Assembly (NCBI GenBank): GCA_036508875.1
Contig: DATCGP010000029.1
Location: 1-45,392, forward strand
Origin: PALSA-660 sp036508875
Lineage (GTDB): Bacteria; Actinomycetota; Coriobacteriia; Anaerosomatales; PALSA-660
Direction of reading: 5' to 3'
Length of the DNA: 45,392 nucleotides
The notes under the pieces are model-generated. The model worked only from the letters and a program-made list of their open reading frames with translations. It was not told the DNA's origin and did no database searches. Below, in pieces: positions 7,267-14,928 of the stretch. The position numbers and the translations under genes are program-made. Each line of letters starts with the position of its first letter. Position 1 is the first letter of the stretch.

Positions 7267-8577
7267 CTACCGCTCGAGCACGGCGAGCGTCTCGACGTGC
7301 CACGTTTGCGGGAACAGGTCCACCGGTGTGGCGGAGGCCAGGCGGTAGCCCGCTTCCGCCAACGCCTTGATGTCGCGCGCGAGCGTGGCCGTGTCGCACG
7401 ACACGTAGCAGATCCGGCGTGCCTTCGTCCCGACTAGCGCCTTCAGCGCAGGGGGCGTCATCCCCGATCGCGGCGGGTCGACGACCGCGAGGTCGAAGTG
7501 CCCGGCCTCCGCCAGCGCACGCGCCGCGTCGCCCGGCATCACTTCGGCGTCGAGTGCGGCCGACTCGAGGTTGGCTCGAAGGTCTCTGATCGATGAGCCG
7601 GCGCCCTCTATCGCCACGACCTCGCCTGCGAGGGCCGCGAGAGGCAGCGTGAAGGTCCCGACGCCGGCGAACAGGTCCAATACCCGATCGCTCCCGTCTG
7701 CCTGCAGCCTCTCGAGCACGAGCGACACGAGGCCGGCCGCTCCGGCGGTGTTGGACTGGAAGAACGACGGCGACGACACGCGGTACTCGAATCCGCCGAT
7801 CCGCTCACGCCAGTTGCCCTGGCCGGCGAGCACCTCGACCTTCAGGTCCGCCCGCTTCTTCGGGTCATCTTTGACTAGCACCCTGGTGATCGACGTCGCG
7901 CGCAAGGCGTCCCCGAGCGTGCGGGCGATAGCCTGACGGGGCGCCACCCCGGGAGGTCCCCATAGGGAGACCTCGACGTCCTTCGTGTTCCGCGCGACCC
8001 GCAGTGCGACCCGGTCCAAGTCGAACGGCGCCCTTCCAAGGATGTAGCGCAGCGCGCCGCCCAGAGACTTCGGCAGGCGCTTCGCCCGGTCGGGCAGCAG
8101 CAGGCATGCGTCGATCGGGACGATCTCGTCGGATCCGGCGGCCGTCAGACCGAGAGCCGGCCTGCCATCGGCTCCAGCGCCCCAACGCATCTCCAGCTTG
8201 TTCCGGTACCCGTACGCCGACTCCCCGAGCACTGTCGCACCGACCGTGACGTCACCGATACCTCCGATGCGTGCGAGCGCGTCCGCGAGTTGGACGCGCT
8301 TGGCCTCCGCCTGCGCAGCGTACGCCACGTGCTGCCACTGGCAGCCGCCGCAGCGTCCGAAGTAGGGGCAAGGCGGGGTACGACGGTCTGGGGACGGCGT
8401 CATGATCTCGGCGATGTCAGCCTCAAGGTAGCGTCCGTGGTCGGTGGTCACCGAGGCGGTCACGACATCGCCCGGGCAACCGCCTGCGACGAACACGACC
8501 CGCCCGTCGGAGGCGCGCGCCACCGCGGCCCCTCCATGGGCCAGGCCGTCCACGTGCAGTTCTCGCAACAGGTCCAA
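7267..8577 (-). CDS. RumA/RlmD-family 23S rRNA (uracil-C5)-methyltransferase
   Basis: A 436-residue class I SAM-dependent RNA methyltransferase. An N-terminal TRAM-like segment (LHVDGLAHGGAAVARASDGR) is followed by the [4Fe-4S] motif CPYFGRCGGCQWQH. The catalytic half has SPSFFQSNTAG, the SAM loop DLFAGVGTFTLPLAAL, VVDPPRSG and the nucleophile motif YVSCDTATLARDI. Relatives methylate U1939 (RlmD) or U747/U1939 (RlmCD) of 23S rRNA; which one applies here cannot be read from sequence. The TTG start at 8577 has GGAG seven bases upstream. A TACAAT box at 8615-8610 on this strand may be its -10 element. Confidence 0.9.
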   Translation of the reverse strand: MDLLRELHVDGLAHGGAAVARASDGRVVFVAGGCPGDVVTASVTTDHGRYLEADIAEIMTPSPDRRTPPCPYFGRCGGCQWQHVAYAAQAEAKRVQLADALARIGGIGDVTVGATVLGESAYGYRNKLEMRWGAGADGRPALGLTAAGSDEIVPIDACLLLPDRAKRLPKSLGGALRYILGRAPFDLDRVALRVARNTKDVEVSLWGPPGVAPRQAIARTLGDALRATSITRVLVKDDPKKRADLKVEVLAGQGNWRERIGGFEYRVSSPSFFQSNTAGAAGLVSLVLERLQADGSDRVLDLFAGVGTFTLPLAALAGEVVAIEGAGSSIRDLRANLESAALDAEVMPGDAARALAEAGHFDLAVVDPPRSGMTPPALKALVGTKARRICYVSCDTATLARDIKALAEAGYRLASATPVDLFPQTWHVETLAVLER

Positions 8578-8645
8578 GTGGGTTCTCCGGTCCTCGGCCT
8601 CGTCCCGCTATTGTACGGCAGGGGGTTGTTCGCCTCTGGCTGGGG

Positions 8646-8674
8646 TTCACGCCGTCGGGCTGTATGCCGATACT
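8646..8674 (+). promoter_or_regulatory. Sigma70-like promoter for the receiver-PilT gene
   Basis: TTCACG (8646-8651) and GATACT (8669-8674) are separated by exactly 17 bases, each matching the consensus at four of six positions. The pair lies about 78 bases before the chosen GTG start. Confidence 0.45.
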
Positions 8675-8751
8675 AGATTCCGGCGCCCGAACCTCTGGGA
8701 ACGGTGCGCTGTTCAAGCGGGGGTTCGCCACATAAGAAGGGCGGGACGACC

Positions 8752-10248
8752 GTGTCGCAGATCAAGGTACTCATCGTCGACGACGACCTCTCGCAGTTCG
8801 AGCGGTTGCGGGGCTACTGCGCGGGCAAGGCGCCCGACGTCACCGTGCTCAGTGCCATCTCCGGTCCCCGCGCGCTGGCGATAGCCGCGTCGCAACAGCC
8901 TGACGTGATCGCCGTCGACGCGAGCATCCCGGACATGGACGGCTACGAGCTAGCGGAGAAGATACACGCGACGCCGGGGCTGGAGCTCGTGCCGATCGTG
9001 ATGCTCGCCCCGGTGCTGGATGAGGTTGCCGAGACTCGTGCGGAGGAGGTCCACGCGATCTCTCAGATCGAGGCCTCGGTGGATCCATCTTCGATGCTCG
9101 CGACGCTGCGCGACGCAGTGCTCGTGAAGGGATCAGCTGCTGTAGGGGGCGGAGGTTCGGGATCCTCCGGTGTCGAACACACCGTCGATGACCTTTTGCG
9201 GATCCTGCTCGACCGCGATGGCTCCGACCTGCATCTGACGGTCGGCAGCCCCCCGGGCCTGCGGATCAGAGGTGAGCTCCTGCCGCTCGAGGGCACTAAG
9301 CCCCTGACACCCAAGGACACCCAGGACCTCATCCTCGCCCTGCTGTCGGAGGAGCAGCGCCGCCGCTTCGACGCCGAACTGGAGCTCGACTTCGCATACT
9401 CGATCCCGGGGCTCTCGCGGTTCCGCGCGAACGTGTTCCAGCAGCGCAACTCGATGGGTGCGGTCTTCCGGACGATCCCTCTCGCGATACCCACCATCGC
9501 CGAGCTCAACCTGCCGAAGGTGTGCCAGTATCTCTCCGAGCGCCCGCGCGGCCTCGTGCTCGTGACAGGCCCCACCGGATCCGGCAAGTCGACGACGCTC
9601 GCGGCGATGATCGACCACATCAACGCGACCCGCCCTGTCCATATCGTGACGCTCGAGGACCCGATCGAGTTCATGCACCGCAACAAGCGCGCATACGTTG
9701 ACCAGCGCGAGATCGGCACCGATACGCGCTCGTTCTCCTCCGCGCTGCGCCGCGTCTTGCGTCAGGACCCCGACGTCATCCTCGTCGGCGAGATGCGCGA
9801 TCTTGAGACGATCTCGGCAGCGATCACCGCGGCGGAGACGGGCCATCTGGTGCTCGCGACGCTGCACACGACGGGTGGCCCGGAGACGGTCGACCGCGTC
9901 ATCGACGTCTTCCCGCCCCACCAGCAGCAGCAGGTCCGCATGCAGCTGTCGGCGACGCTCGAGGGCGCGCTCTCCCAAGTCCTGCTGCGCACCGCGGACG
10001 GCGTGGGGCGAGTGATGGCCATGGAGATCATGCTCGGCACCCCCGCGATCGCGAACCTCATCCGTGAGGGCAAGACCCAGCAGATGGCGACGATCATCCA
10101 CGGTGGTCAGGCGATCGGGATGCAGACCCTCGACCAGGACATCAAACGCTTGCTGCAGGCCGGCATCGTCACGTTCGAAGAGGCGATCGGCAAGGCCAAG
10201 GACCCCCGCGAGCTCGCATCGCTTGTGGGCAGACCCCTGAAGGACTGA
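8752..10248 (+). CDS. Receiver-domain/PilT ATPase fusion (twitching motility-type ATPase)
   Basis: A 498-residue fusion. Residues 1 to about 125 form a response-regulator receiver: IKVLIVDDD, with the phospho-acceptor position Asp56 in VIAVDASIPDMDG. The conserved lysine near the end appears to be replaced (SQIEASVDP). A glycine/serine linker (GGGGSGSSG) joins it to a complete PilT-type ATPase. This has Walker A GPTGSGKST, Asp box VTLEDPIEF, Walker B DVILVGEMRD, His box TGHLVLATLHT and the C-terminal AIANLIREGKTQQ, the retraction-ATPase signature. PilT hexamers depolymerise type IV pili; the receiver may gate this. The GTG at 8752 is chosen because the receiver begins right after it; an upstream GTG at 8704 is possible. 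No other pilus gene is in the window. Confidence 0.9.
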   Translation: MSQIKVLIVDDDLSQFERLRGYCAGKAPDVTVLSAISGPRALAIAASQQPDVIAVDASIPDMDGYELAEKIHATPGLELVPIVMLAPVLDEVAETRAEEVHAISQIEASVDPSSMLATLRDAVLVKGSAAVGGGGSGSSGVEHTVDDLLRILLDRDGSDLHLTVGSPPGLRIRGELLPLEGTKPLTPKDTQDLILALLSEEQRRRFDAELELDFAYSIPGLSRFRANVFQQRNSMGAVFRTIPLAIPTIAELNLPKVCQYLSERPRGLVLVTGPTGSGKSTTLAAMIDHINATRPVHIVTLEDPIEFMHRNKRAYVDQREIGTDTRSFSSALRRVLRQDPDVILVGEMRDLETISAAITAAETGHLVLATLHTTGGPETVDRVIDVFPPHQQQQVRMQLSATLEGALSQVLLRTADGVGRVMAMEIMLGTPAIANLIREGKTQQMATIIHGGQAIGMQTLDQDIKRLLQAGIVTFEEAIGKAKDPRELASLVGRPLKD

Positions 10249-10267
10249 TCGCTCCCCACCTTCTCCG

Positions 10268-10300
10268 GCGCCCGCGACCGCTCGATGCGGTCGCGGGCGC
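10268..10300 (+). terminator. 14-bp hairpin terminator after the PilT gene
   Basis: Arms 10268-10281 and 10287-10300 pair perfectly around the loop TCGAT, followed by TTCCATTCAT. It lies 20 bases past the PilT stop and separates that gene from the OsmC operon. Confidence 0.8.
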
Positions 10301-10384
10301 TTCCATTCATGCACGCCGACGGGTGCGGTCGGGGATAATGAGGACGGGCGAGCAACGAGGCGCCCTCGAGAGAGAGGACCCGAC

Positions 10385-10840
10385 GTGGACACTGTCCATG
10401 TGAGATGGCAGGACAACCGGCAGTTCGTGGGTTGGGACCAGGCAGGGCACGGCGTCGTCATGGACGCCCCTGTCGGCCCCAAGGGCGAAGGCACCGGATC
10501 CCGCCCGGTCGAGCTGCTGCTGTATGCGCTCGGGGGCTGCACCGGCATGGACGTGGTGAGCGTGCTCGAGAAGAAGCGGCTCGATGTGCGCGGCGTCGAG
10601 ATCGTCGTCGAAGGGGCCCAGCAGGTCGATGAATACCCTCACTATTACGAGACGATCTCACTCCACTACATCGTCACCGGGGTCGGGATCCCAGATGAGG
10701 CGGTGGCGCGGGCGATCGAACTGTCCGAGACGAAGTACTGCTCCGTGAAGGGCGCATTCGGACCACAGGTGAAGGTCAACACGAGCTTCAGTGTCGTGGC
10801 ACCGGCGCCTCCTGGGCCCAAGACCGCGGTCGGGGAGTAG
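10385..10840 (+). CDS. OsmC/Ohr-family protein
   Basis: A 151-residue OsmC-fold protein. The reactive cysteines sit in ALGGCTGMDVVSVL and SETKYCSVKGAF, the standard pair of thiol-dependent hydroperoxide reductases of this family. The active-site context GTGSRPVELLL precedes the first cysteine. The GTG start at 10385 follows GAGAGAGGA. The next gene starts four bases after its stop, so it appears to be the first gene of a four-gene operon with a glycosyltransferase, a PIG-L deacetylase and a BshC-like protein. In many bacteria OsmC enzymes are recycled by low-molecular-weight thiols, which fits that grouping. A GATAAT box at 10334-10339 could be its -10. Confidence 0.9.
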   Translation: MDTVHVRWQDNRQFVGWDQAGHGVVMDAPVGPKGEGTGSRPVELLLYALGGCTGMDVVSVLEKKRLDVRGVEIVVEGAQQVDEYPHYYETISLHYIVTGVGIPDEAVARAIELSETKYCSVKGAFGPQVKVNTSFSVVAPAPPGPKTAVGE

Positions 10841-10844
10841 CGGG

Positions 10845-11594
10845 ATGACGCAGCCCTGTTCCGCCCGGACATGCGTCGTCATGCCCGTCTATAACGAAGG
10901 TAGGACCGTTCGAAGCGTGCTCGACGCGGTCAGACGTCACTTCGATGGATGGGTCGTCGTGGTCGATGACGGCTCCGATGACGGTACCGTCGAGCTGGTG
11001 GCCGCGCGCGACGACGTGCTCCTGTGCCGGCATCCGGAGAACCGAGGGTACGGCGCGTCGCTGAGGACGGGTTTCCAGGCAGCGCTCGAGCTGGGTGCGA
11101 CGGCGGTCATCACCATGGACTGCGACGGCCAACACGAACCGCGGCACATCACCGAGTTCTGCAATCGGTTGCGGACCTGTGGGACCGACATCGTGTCGGG
11201 CAGCCGCTACCTGCCGGCCAGCGCCGCGGGCGACGCAGCTCCGCCGGACAGGCGGTCGGTGAACGAGCGGGTCACGGCGATCATCAACGACGCCACCGGC
11301 TGGGACCTCACCGACGCGTTCTGCGGATTCAAGGCGTATGCGGCAGATGCGTTGCGCCGCGTGGCGATCGACGAACCCGGCTACGCCATGCCGCTCGAGT
11401 TCTGGGCGCGCGCGTGGCGGGAGGGGCTCACGATGTGCGAGATGCCGGTGGAGCGCATCTACTTCGACCACGACCGTTCGTTCGGGGAGCATCTGGACGA
11501 CCCCGAACTCCGGTTCGCGTACTACATGAGCGTATGGGACCGCGCGCTTCGAGAAGGCGCGCCGAAGAAGGGACCGGAGGGACAGGATGGCTGA
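10845..11594 (+). CDS. Family 2 glycosyltransferase (dolichyl-phosphate mannose synthase-like)
   Basis: A 249-residue GT-A fold enzyme. The start is TCVVMPVYNEGRTVRSVLDA, followed by VVVVDDGSDDGT, the RGYGASLRTGF segment and the metal-binding DxD in ITMDCDGQHEP. It lacks the C-terminal membrane helices of some DPM synthases, so it is probably soluble or peripheral. The ATG at 10845 has GGAG eight bases upstream. It overlaps the next gene by eight bases, indicating translational coupling. Substrate is unknown. It is not the GT4 type used by BshA or MshA, so it cannot simply be assigned the sugar-transfer step of bacillithiol or mycothiol synthesis. Confidence 0.88.
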   Translation: MTQPCSARTCVVMPVYNEGRTVRSVLDAVRRHFDGWVVVVDDGSDDGTVELVAARDDVLLCRHPENRGYGASLRTGFQAALELGATAVITMDCDGQHEPRHITEFCNRLRTCGTDIVSGSRYLPASAAGDAAPPDRRSVNERVTAIINDATGWDLTDAFCGFKAYAADALRRVAIDEPGYAMPLEFWARAWREGLTMCEMPVERIYFDHDRSFGEHLDDPELRFAYYMSVWDRALREGAPKKGPEGQDG

Positions 11595-12270
11595 CGTCAT
11601 GTGTATCGGAGCCCACCCCGACGACGTGGAGATCGGGATGGGCGCCGCCGTGGCGCGCATGGTCCGCCAGGGCATGGACGTCGTCATGGTGGACCTGACC
11701 GACGGGGAGCCGACCCCTCGAGGAACGCACGACACACGCATGGTCGAGGCCTCGGCGGCCGCGCGGGCGCTCGGCGTCGCCCATAGGATCACCCTGCCGC
11801 TGGTCAACCGGGAGCTGGCGGACACGGTCGACGCCCGCCGGATGCTGGCCGAGCTCGTTCGCGAGCATCGGCCCAGGCTGCTCTTCGCTCCCTATCCCGT
11901 CGACGCGCACCCCGATCACATCGCCGCCTCGGCGATCGTCGAGGCGGCCCGCTTCTACGCGAAGTTCGTCAAGACCGACATGGCCGGCTCGCCCTTCTTC
12001 CCCGCGCGCGTCTACCACTACTTCACGGTGCATCTCCGTCTGGTGGCGAAGCCGTCGTTCGTACTCGACGTGTCGGAAGACCTCGAGGCGAAGATGGCGG
12101 CCCTGGCCTGCTACGACTCGCAGTTCGCGGCTGGCACCGCCAACGCCCGGGTGCTCGATTGGGTGCGTGGCCAGGCGGCCACGTGGGGAGCACTGATCGG
12201 CACAGACGCCGGTGAGCCGTTCTTCGGTCGAGAAGAGATCGGTGTCCGCTCCATCTCGGACTTGGTGTGA
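11587..12270 (+). CDS. PIG-L family deacetylase, BshB1-like
   Basis: A 227-residue zinc-dependent N-acetylglucosamine deacetylase-type protein. The family metal motif AHPDDVEIG is at residues 9-17, and the later histidines are in YPVDAHPDHIAASAIVEAAR. VMVDLTDGEPTPRGTHDTR is typical of the BshB1 branch, which deacetylates GlcNAc-malate in bacillithiol synthesis. Other PIG-L enzymes act on mycothiol precursors or on other GlcNAc conjugates. The overlap with the glycosyltransferase gene and the four-base gap to the BshC-like gene support a shared pathway. The BshB1 assignment is likely, the exact substrate inferred. Confidence 0.85.
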   Translation: MADVMCIGAHPDDVEIGMGAAVARMVRQGMDVVMVDLTDGEPTPRGTHDTRMVEASAAARALGVAHRITLPLVNRELADTVDARRMLAELVREHRPRLLFAPYPVDAHPDHIAASAIVEAARFYAKFVKTDMAGSPFFPARVYHYFTVHLRLVAKPSFVLDVSEDLEAKMAALACYDSQFAAGTANARVLDWVRGQAATWGALIGTDAGEPFFGREEIGVRSISDLV

Positions 12271-12274
12271 GGCT

Positions 12275-13870
12275 GTGACGAACTCGAGGCCGACAGCCCC
12301 GACAGCCGACGGCGATCTCCTGGTCGAGCCGGCGTTCGACGTGTGGGCGACTCTGGCACGAGACAACGCCGCGACTGCGGCTACCTGGGCGTTCGAGGTC
12401 GCGGGGATGGACGCGCGCGAGCTGCGCTCGCTTGCGCGCGCAGAGGCGCTGGCAGCCGCCGGCGAGTTCTGCACGCGATGCGGGATCGGCGTCCGTCGGG
12501 TGGAGGGCGTGCCCGACCTGCTCGTGATGACGGGACATCAGCCGGAGCTGTACCACCCCGGGGTATGGGCGAAGGACTTCCTGCTGCAGCGGCTCGCGGA
12601 CGAGACCGGTGCCGCCGCGATCGACGTCGTGGTCGATTCGGACGGGTTCGACGTGCTGGGCATGCGCGCGCCCTGCATGCGGCCGGATCCGGTCTCGTGT
12701 CACGCAGACCTCGCGGTCGGCGAGAAGGAGGGCTGCTACGCGTGCACTCAGGTCCCGTCCGGCCAGGCGCTCGCCGCGTTCGAGAGCGCGGGCAGGGAAG
12801 CCCTGGCGACACTCCCGGTAGCCACGCCCCTGCACGACTTCGAGCGGTTCTGTGCCGGACTCGGGTCCGTGGCCCTGAGCGCGCGGAACTTGGCCGAGTT
12901 CGTGACAGTCTCGCGGCGTCGCTTCGAGGCGGCAGCCGGGACCGACTACCTGGAGCTGCCGGTCACCTCGCTGGCCCGCTCGCGCGCGTTCGCGCGGTTC
13001 GTAGCGCACATCGCGCTCGACGCGCGGAGGTTCGCTGAGACGTACAACGCGGCCTTGGCAGCATATCGAGAGCGCACCGGTACCCGCAGCGCCGCGCAGC
13101 CGTTCCCCGACCTTGCCATCGGTGCGGACGCGATCGAGCTGCCCTTCTGGGTTGTGGGCGCAGCGCGGTGGCCCGTCTGGGTCCGCACGCAGGGCGAGCC
13201 CGCTCTCGTCTCCGACGCCGATGTGCTCTGTGATCTCGGCGCGGACGCCGAAGAGGCGGCCGAACGGCTCTTCGGAAGTGGCATCGCGCTGGCGCCGAAG
13301 GCGCTCGCATTGACGATGTTCGCCAGGATGTTCGTGGCGGACCTGTTCATCCACGGCGTGGGCGGAGGCCGCTACGACCAGGTGACGGACGAGGTGGTGC
13401 GCCACTACTTCGGGGTCGAGCCTCCTTCGTTCGCGGTCGCATCCTTGACGGTCATGTTGCCGCTCGGGATGCCGGTCGTCAGCGACGCTGAGATCGAGGA
13501 CGCGGCGATGGCGCTGAACCGCTTGGAGCACAACCCTGACCAGATGCTCGCCCAGGCGTCGTTCCCTTCCGATGAGGATGCCGAGCACGCAGCCGCGCTT
13601 GCGACGGCGAAGCGTGCGCTCGTCGCGGAGATCGCCCGCCCGGATGCGGACAAGAAGATGGTCGGCGCGCGTATCCGGCAGGCGAACGCGGAGTTGGCCA
13701 CCTTGCTCGCACCGATGAAGCGGGAGTTGACCGAGCGGGTCGCGCGCCTCGAGCGGTCGCGTCAGGCACGGGACGTCCTGATCGATCGCACCTACCCGTT
13801 CTGCCTCTGGGACCCGGTCGAGATACGCGGGCTGGTGGACCGGGCGCTCGGTACTCCCACTGGGCGCTAG
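12275..13870 (+). CDS. BshC-like protein (putative cysteine-adding enzyme), distant
   Basis: A 531-residue protein of a poorly described family. LLVMTGHQPELYHPGVWAKD, then LADETGAAAIDVVVDSDGFD, resembles the Rossmann region of BshC, where TGQQxGLxxGPxYxxxK is followed by the VPVFWxxSxDHD segment. The C-terminal part (about residues 430-505) is charged and helical like the BshC coiled coil. A conserved-looking FIHGVGGGRYDQVTDEVV segment lies in the middle. Similarity is by eye and remote. The neighbour being a BshB1-like deacetylase strengthens it. The start GTG at 12275 is weakly supported (GAGG close upstream); in-frame starts further upstream would overlap the previous gene. It may instead be an uncharacterised enzyme of another sugar-thiol pathway. 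Confidence 0.6.
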   Translation: MTNSRPTAPTADGDLLVEPAFDVWATLARDNAATAATWAFEVAGMDARELRSLARAEALAAAGEFCTRCGIGVRRVEGVPDLLVMTGHQPELYHPGVWAKDFLLQRLADETGAAAIDVVVDSDGFDVLGMRAPCMRPDPVSCHADLAVGEKEGCYACTQVPSGQALAAFESAGREALATLPVATPLHDFERFCAGLGSVALSARNLAEFVTVSRRRFEAAAGTDYLELPVTSLARSRAFARFVAHIALDARRFAETYNAALAAYRERTGTRSAAQPFPDLAIGADAIELPFWVVGAARWPVWVRTQGEPALVSDADVLCDLGADAEEAAERLFGSGIALAPKALALTMFARMFVADLFIHGVGGGRYDQVTDEVVRHYFGVEPPSFAVASLTVMLPLGMPVVSDAEIEDAAMALNRLEHNPDQMLAQASFPSDEDAEHAAALATAKRALVAEIARPDADKKMVGARIRQANAELATLLAPMKRELTERVARLERSRQARDVLIDRTYPFCLWDPVEIRGLVDRALGTPTGR

Positions 13871-13875
13871 GGCGG

Positions 13876-13884
13876 TGCTAGAAT
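13876..13884 (+). promoter_or_regulatory. Extended -10 promoter of the ferredoxin gene
   Basis: TGCTAGAAT is an extended -10 element (TGnTATAAT-like, with TAGAAT at 13879-13884). It lies 61 bases before the ferredoxin ATG and directly before a 9-bp hairpin. Confidence 0.5.
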
Positions 13885-13895
13885 CCGCGGCACCC

Positions 13896-13920
13896 GCGCA
13901 GATCACGCGCGGATCTGCGC
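13896..13920 (+). promoter_or_regulatory. Hairpin at the predicted 5' end of the ferredoxin mRNA
   Basis: GCGCAGATC (13896-13904) pairs perfectly with GATCTGCGC (13912-13920) around a seven-base loop. It starts about 12 bases after the extended -10 box, so it would form the extreme 5' end of the transcript, and could stabilise the message. It could alternatively end transcription of the preceding gene. Confidence 0.45.
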
Positions 13921-13944
13921 ACTTCATGTGAAAGGATGGGCCCC

Positions 13945-14118
13945 ATGGGCAAGCCGGTCGTCGATCCCGACATCTGCACCGCGTGTGGCATCTGTGTGGA
14001 CGAGTGCCCATCGAGCGTCCTCGACCTGGGCGACGTCGCCATCGTCGCGCGGCCCGATGACTGCACGGAATGTGGTACATGCCAGGAGGTCTGCCCCAAC
14101 GAGGCGATCACCCTCTAG
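13945..14118 (+). CDS. 2x[4Fe-4S] ferredoxin
   Basis: A 57-residue bacterial ferredoxin with two cluster motifs, CTACGICVDECP and CTECGTCQEVCP, separated by the usual loop (SSVLDLGDVAIVARPDD). It is a low-potential soluble electron carrier, as expected in an anaerobe with two hydrogenases. The ATG at 13945 follows AAAGGA by nine bases; an ATG three codons earlier overlaps that site and is less likely. It has its own promoter and terminator and is probably transcribed alone. Confidence 0.95.
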   Translation: MGKPVVDPDICTACGICVDECPSSVLDLGDVAIVARPDDCTECGTCQEVCPNEAITL

Positions 14119-14134
14119 GGCCGCACGCCGACGA

Positions 14135-14172
14135 GAAGAAGGCCGGATCCCCGTGGGGAGCCGGCCTTCTTC
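14135..14172. terminator. Bidirectional terminator between the ferredoxin and plsY genes
   Basis: GAAGAAGGCCGG (14135-14146) pairs with CCGGCCTTCTTC (14161-14172), 12 bp, with an inner CCCC/GGGG pairing. TTCGT follows on the plus strand and TCTCG on the minus strand. It sits between convergent genes and can serve both. Confidence 0.8.
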
Positions 14173-14187
14173 TTCGTATGCGCGCTG

Positions 14188-14928
14188 TCAGCCGCGTGGG
14201 CCCGAGCCGTCGTCCACGTAGAGCTTGGGTTCCTTGCCGCGCAGCAGGCCGACGAACCGCTTGTGATGCGCCGCGTACACGAGCAGACCGATGAGCAGCG
14301 CGAACGGCCAGTCGGGTGAACCGAGCACGATGGCGGTCACGGGCAGCGTGATTGCGGCCGCCACCTGACCCGCCATCATGTAGCGGGTGATCGCGATGAC
14401 GAGAAGGCCCACGACGACCACCGCGACGAAGTACCGCCAGTCGTAGGCGAGCAACGCTCCCGCGCCGGTGGCGAGGCCCTTCCCTGTGCGCACGAGCCGT
14501 TTCCCCCGCAGCGCCAGCCATGCGGAGTAGTTGTGGCCGAGCACCGCCCCCGCGACCGCGAGGGGAGGGAAGAACGCCAGCGGGAGGAGAGAGGGAGGGT
14601 ACGCGGCGCGCTGCGCCGCGATCGCCCAGGGGGCCAAGAGACCTTGGACCGAGAACGTGGACCCGCTCGCGACGAGGCGGGCGCCGAGCACGGGGACCAG
14701 CCCCTTCGCAGCGTCCGCGACCATCGCGACCGCGAACCATCCCCACGAACCGGTAGTGCGGCGAACGTTCATGGCGCCGACGTTGCCGGACCCGTGTGTC
14801 GTGACGTCCTCTCCCGTGACGGCGCGCACGATGATGAACGCCCACGGGATCGAGCCGGTCAGGTATGAGATCAGGAAGACGCACGCGCCCACGAGGATTC
14901 CCAAGGAAAGCGTGCCCGGGTCGGTCAC
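14188..14928 (-). CDS. plsY: Glycerol-3-phosphate acyltransferase PlsY
   Basis: A 246-residue polytopic membrane enzyme that transfers acyl groups from acyl phosphate to glycerol-3-phosphate, the first step of phospholipid synthesis. Family motifs are SIPWAFIIVRAV, DVTTHGSGNVGAMNVRRT (PlsY motif 1), GHNYSAWLALRGK (motif 2) and TGKGLATGAGALLA. Several hydrophobic segments lie between them. It is a little longer than the usual 200 or so residues because of an insertion after motif 1. The GTG start at 14928 has AGGAGGG upstream and overlaps the DAG-kinase stop by four bases (GTGA), so the two lipid genes are coupled. Confidence 0.9.
   Translation of the reverse strand: MTDPGTLSLGILVGACVFLISYLTGSIPWAFIIVRAVTGEDVTTHGSGNVGAMNVRRTTGSWGWFAVAMVADAAKGLVPVLGARLVASGSTFSVQGLLAPWAIAAQRAAYPPSLLPLAFFPPLAVAGAVLGHNYSAWLALRGKRLVRTGKGLATGAGALLAYDWRYFVAVVVVGLLVIAITRYMMAGQVAAAITLPVTAIVLGSPDWPFALLIGLLVYAAHHKRFVGLLRGKEPKLYVDDGSGPRG

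Noticed and set aside
12023..14080. 685-codon minus-strand frame across the BshC-like gene
   Set aside because: It has low-complexity Arg/His-rich translation, overlaps three plus-strand genes and shows no recognisable domain.
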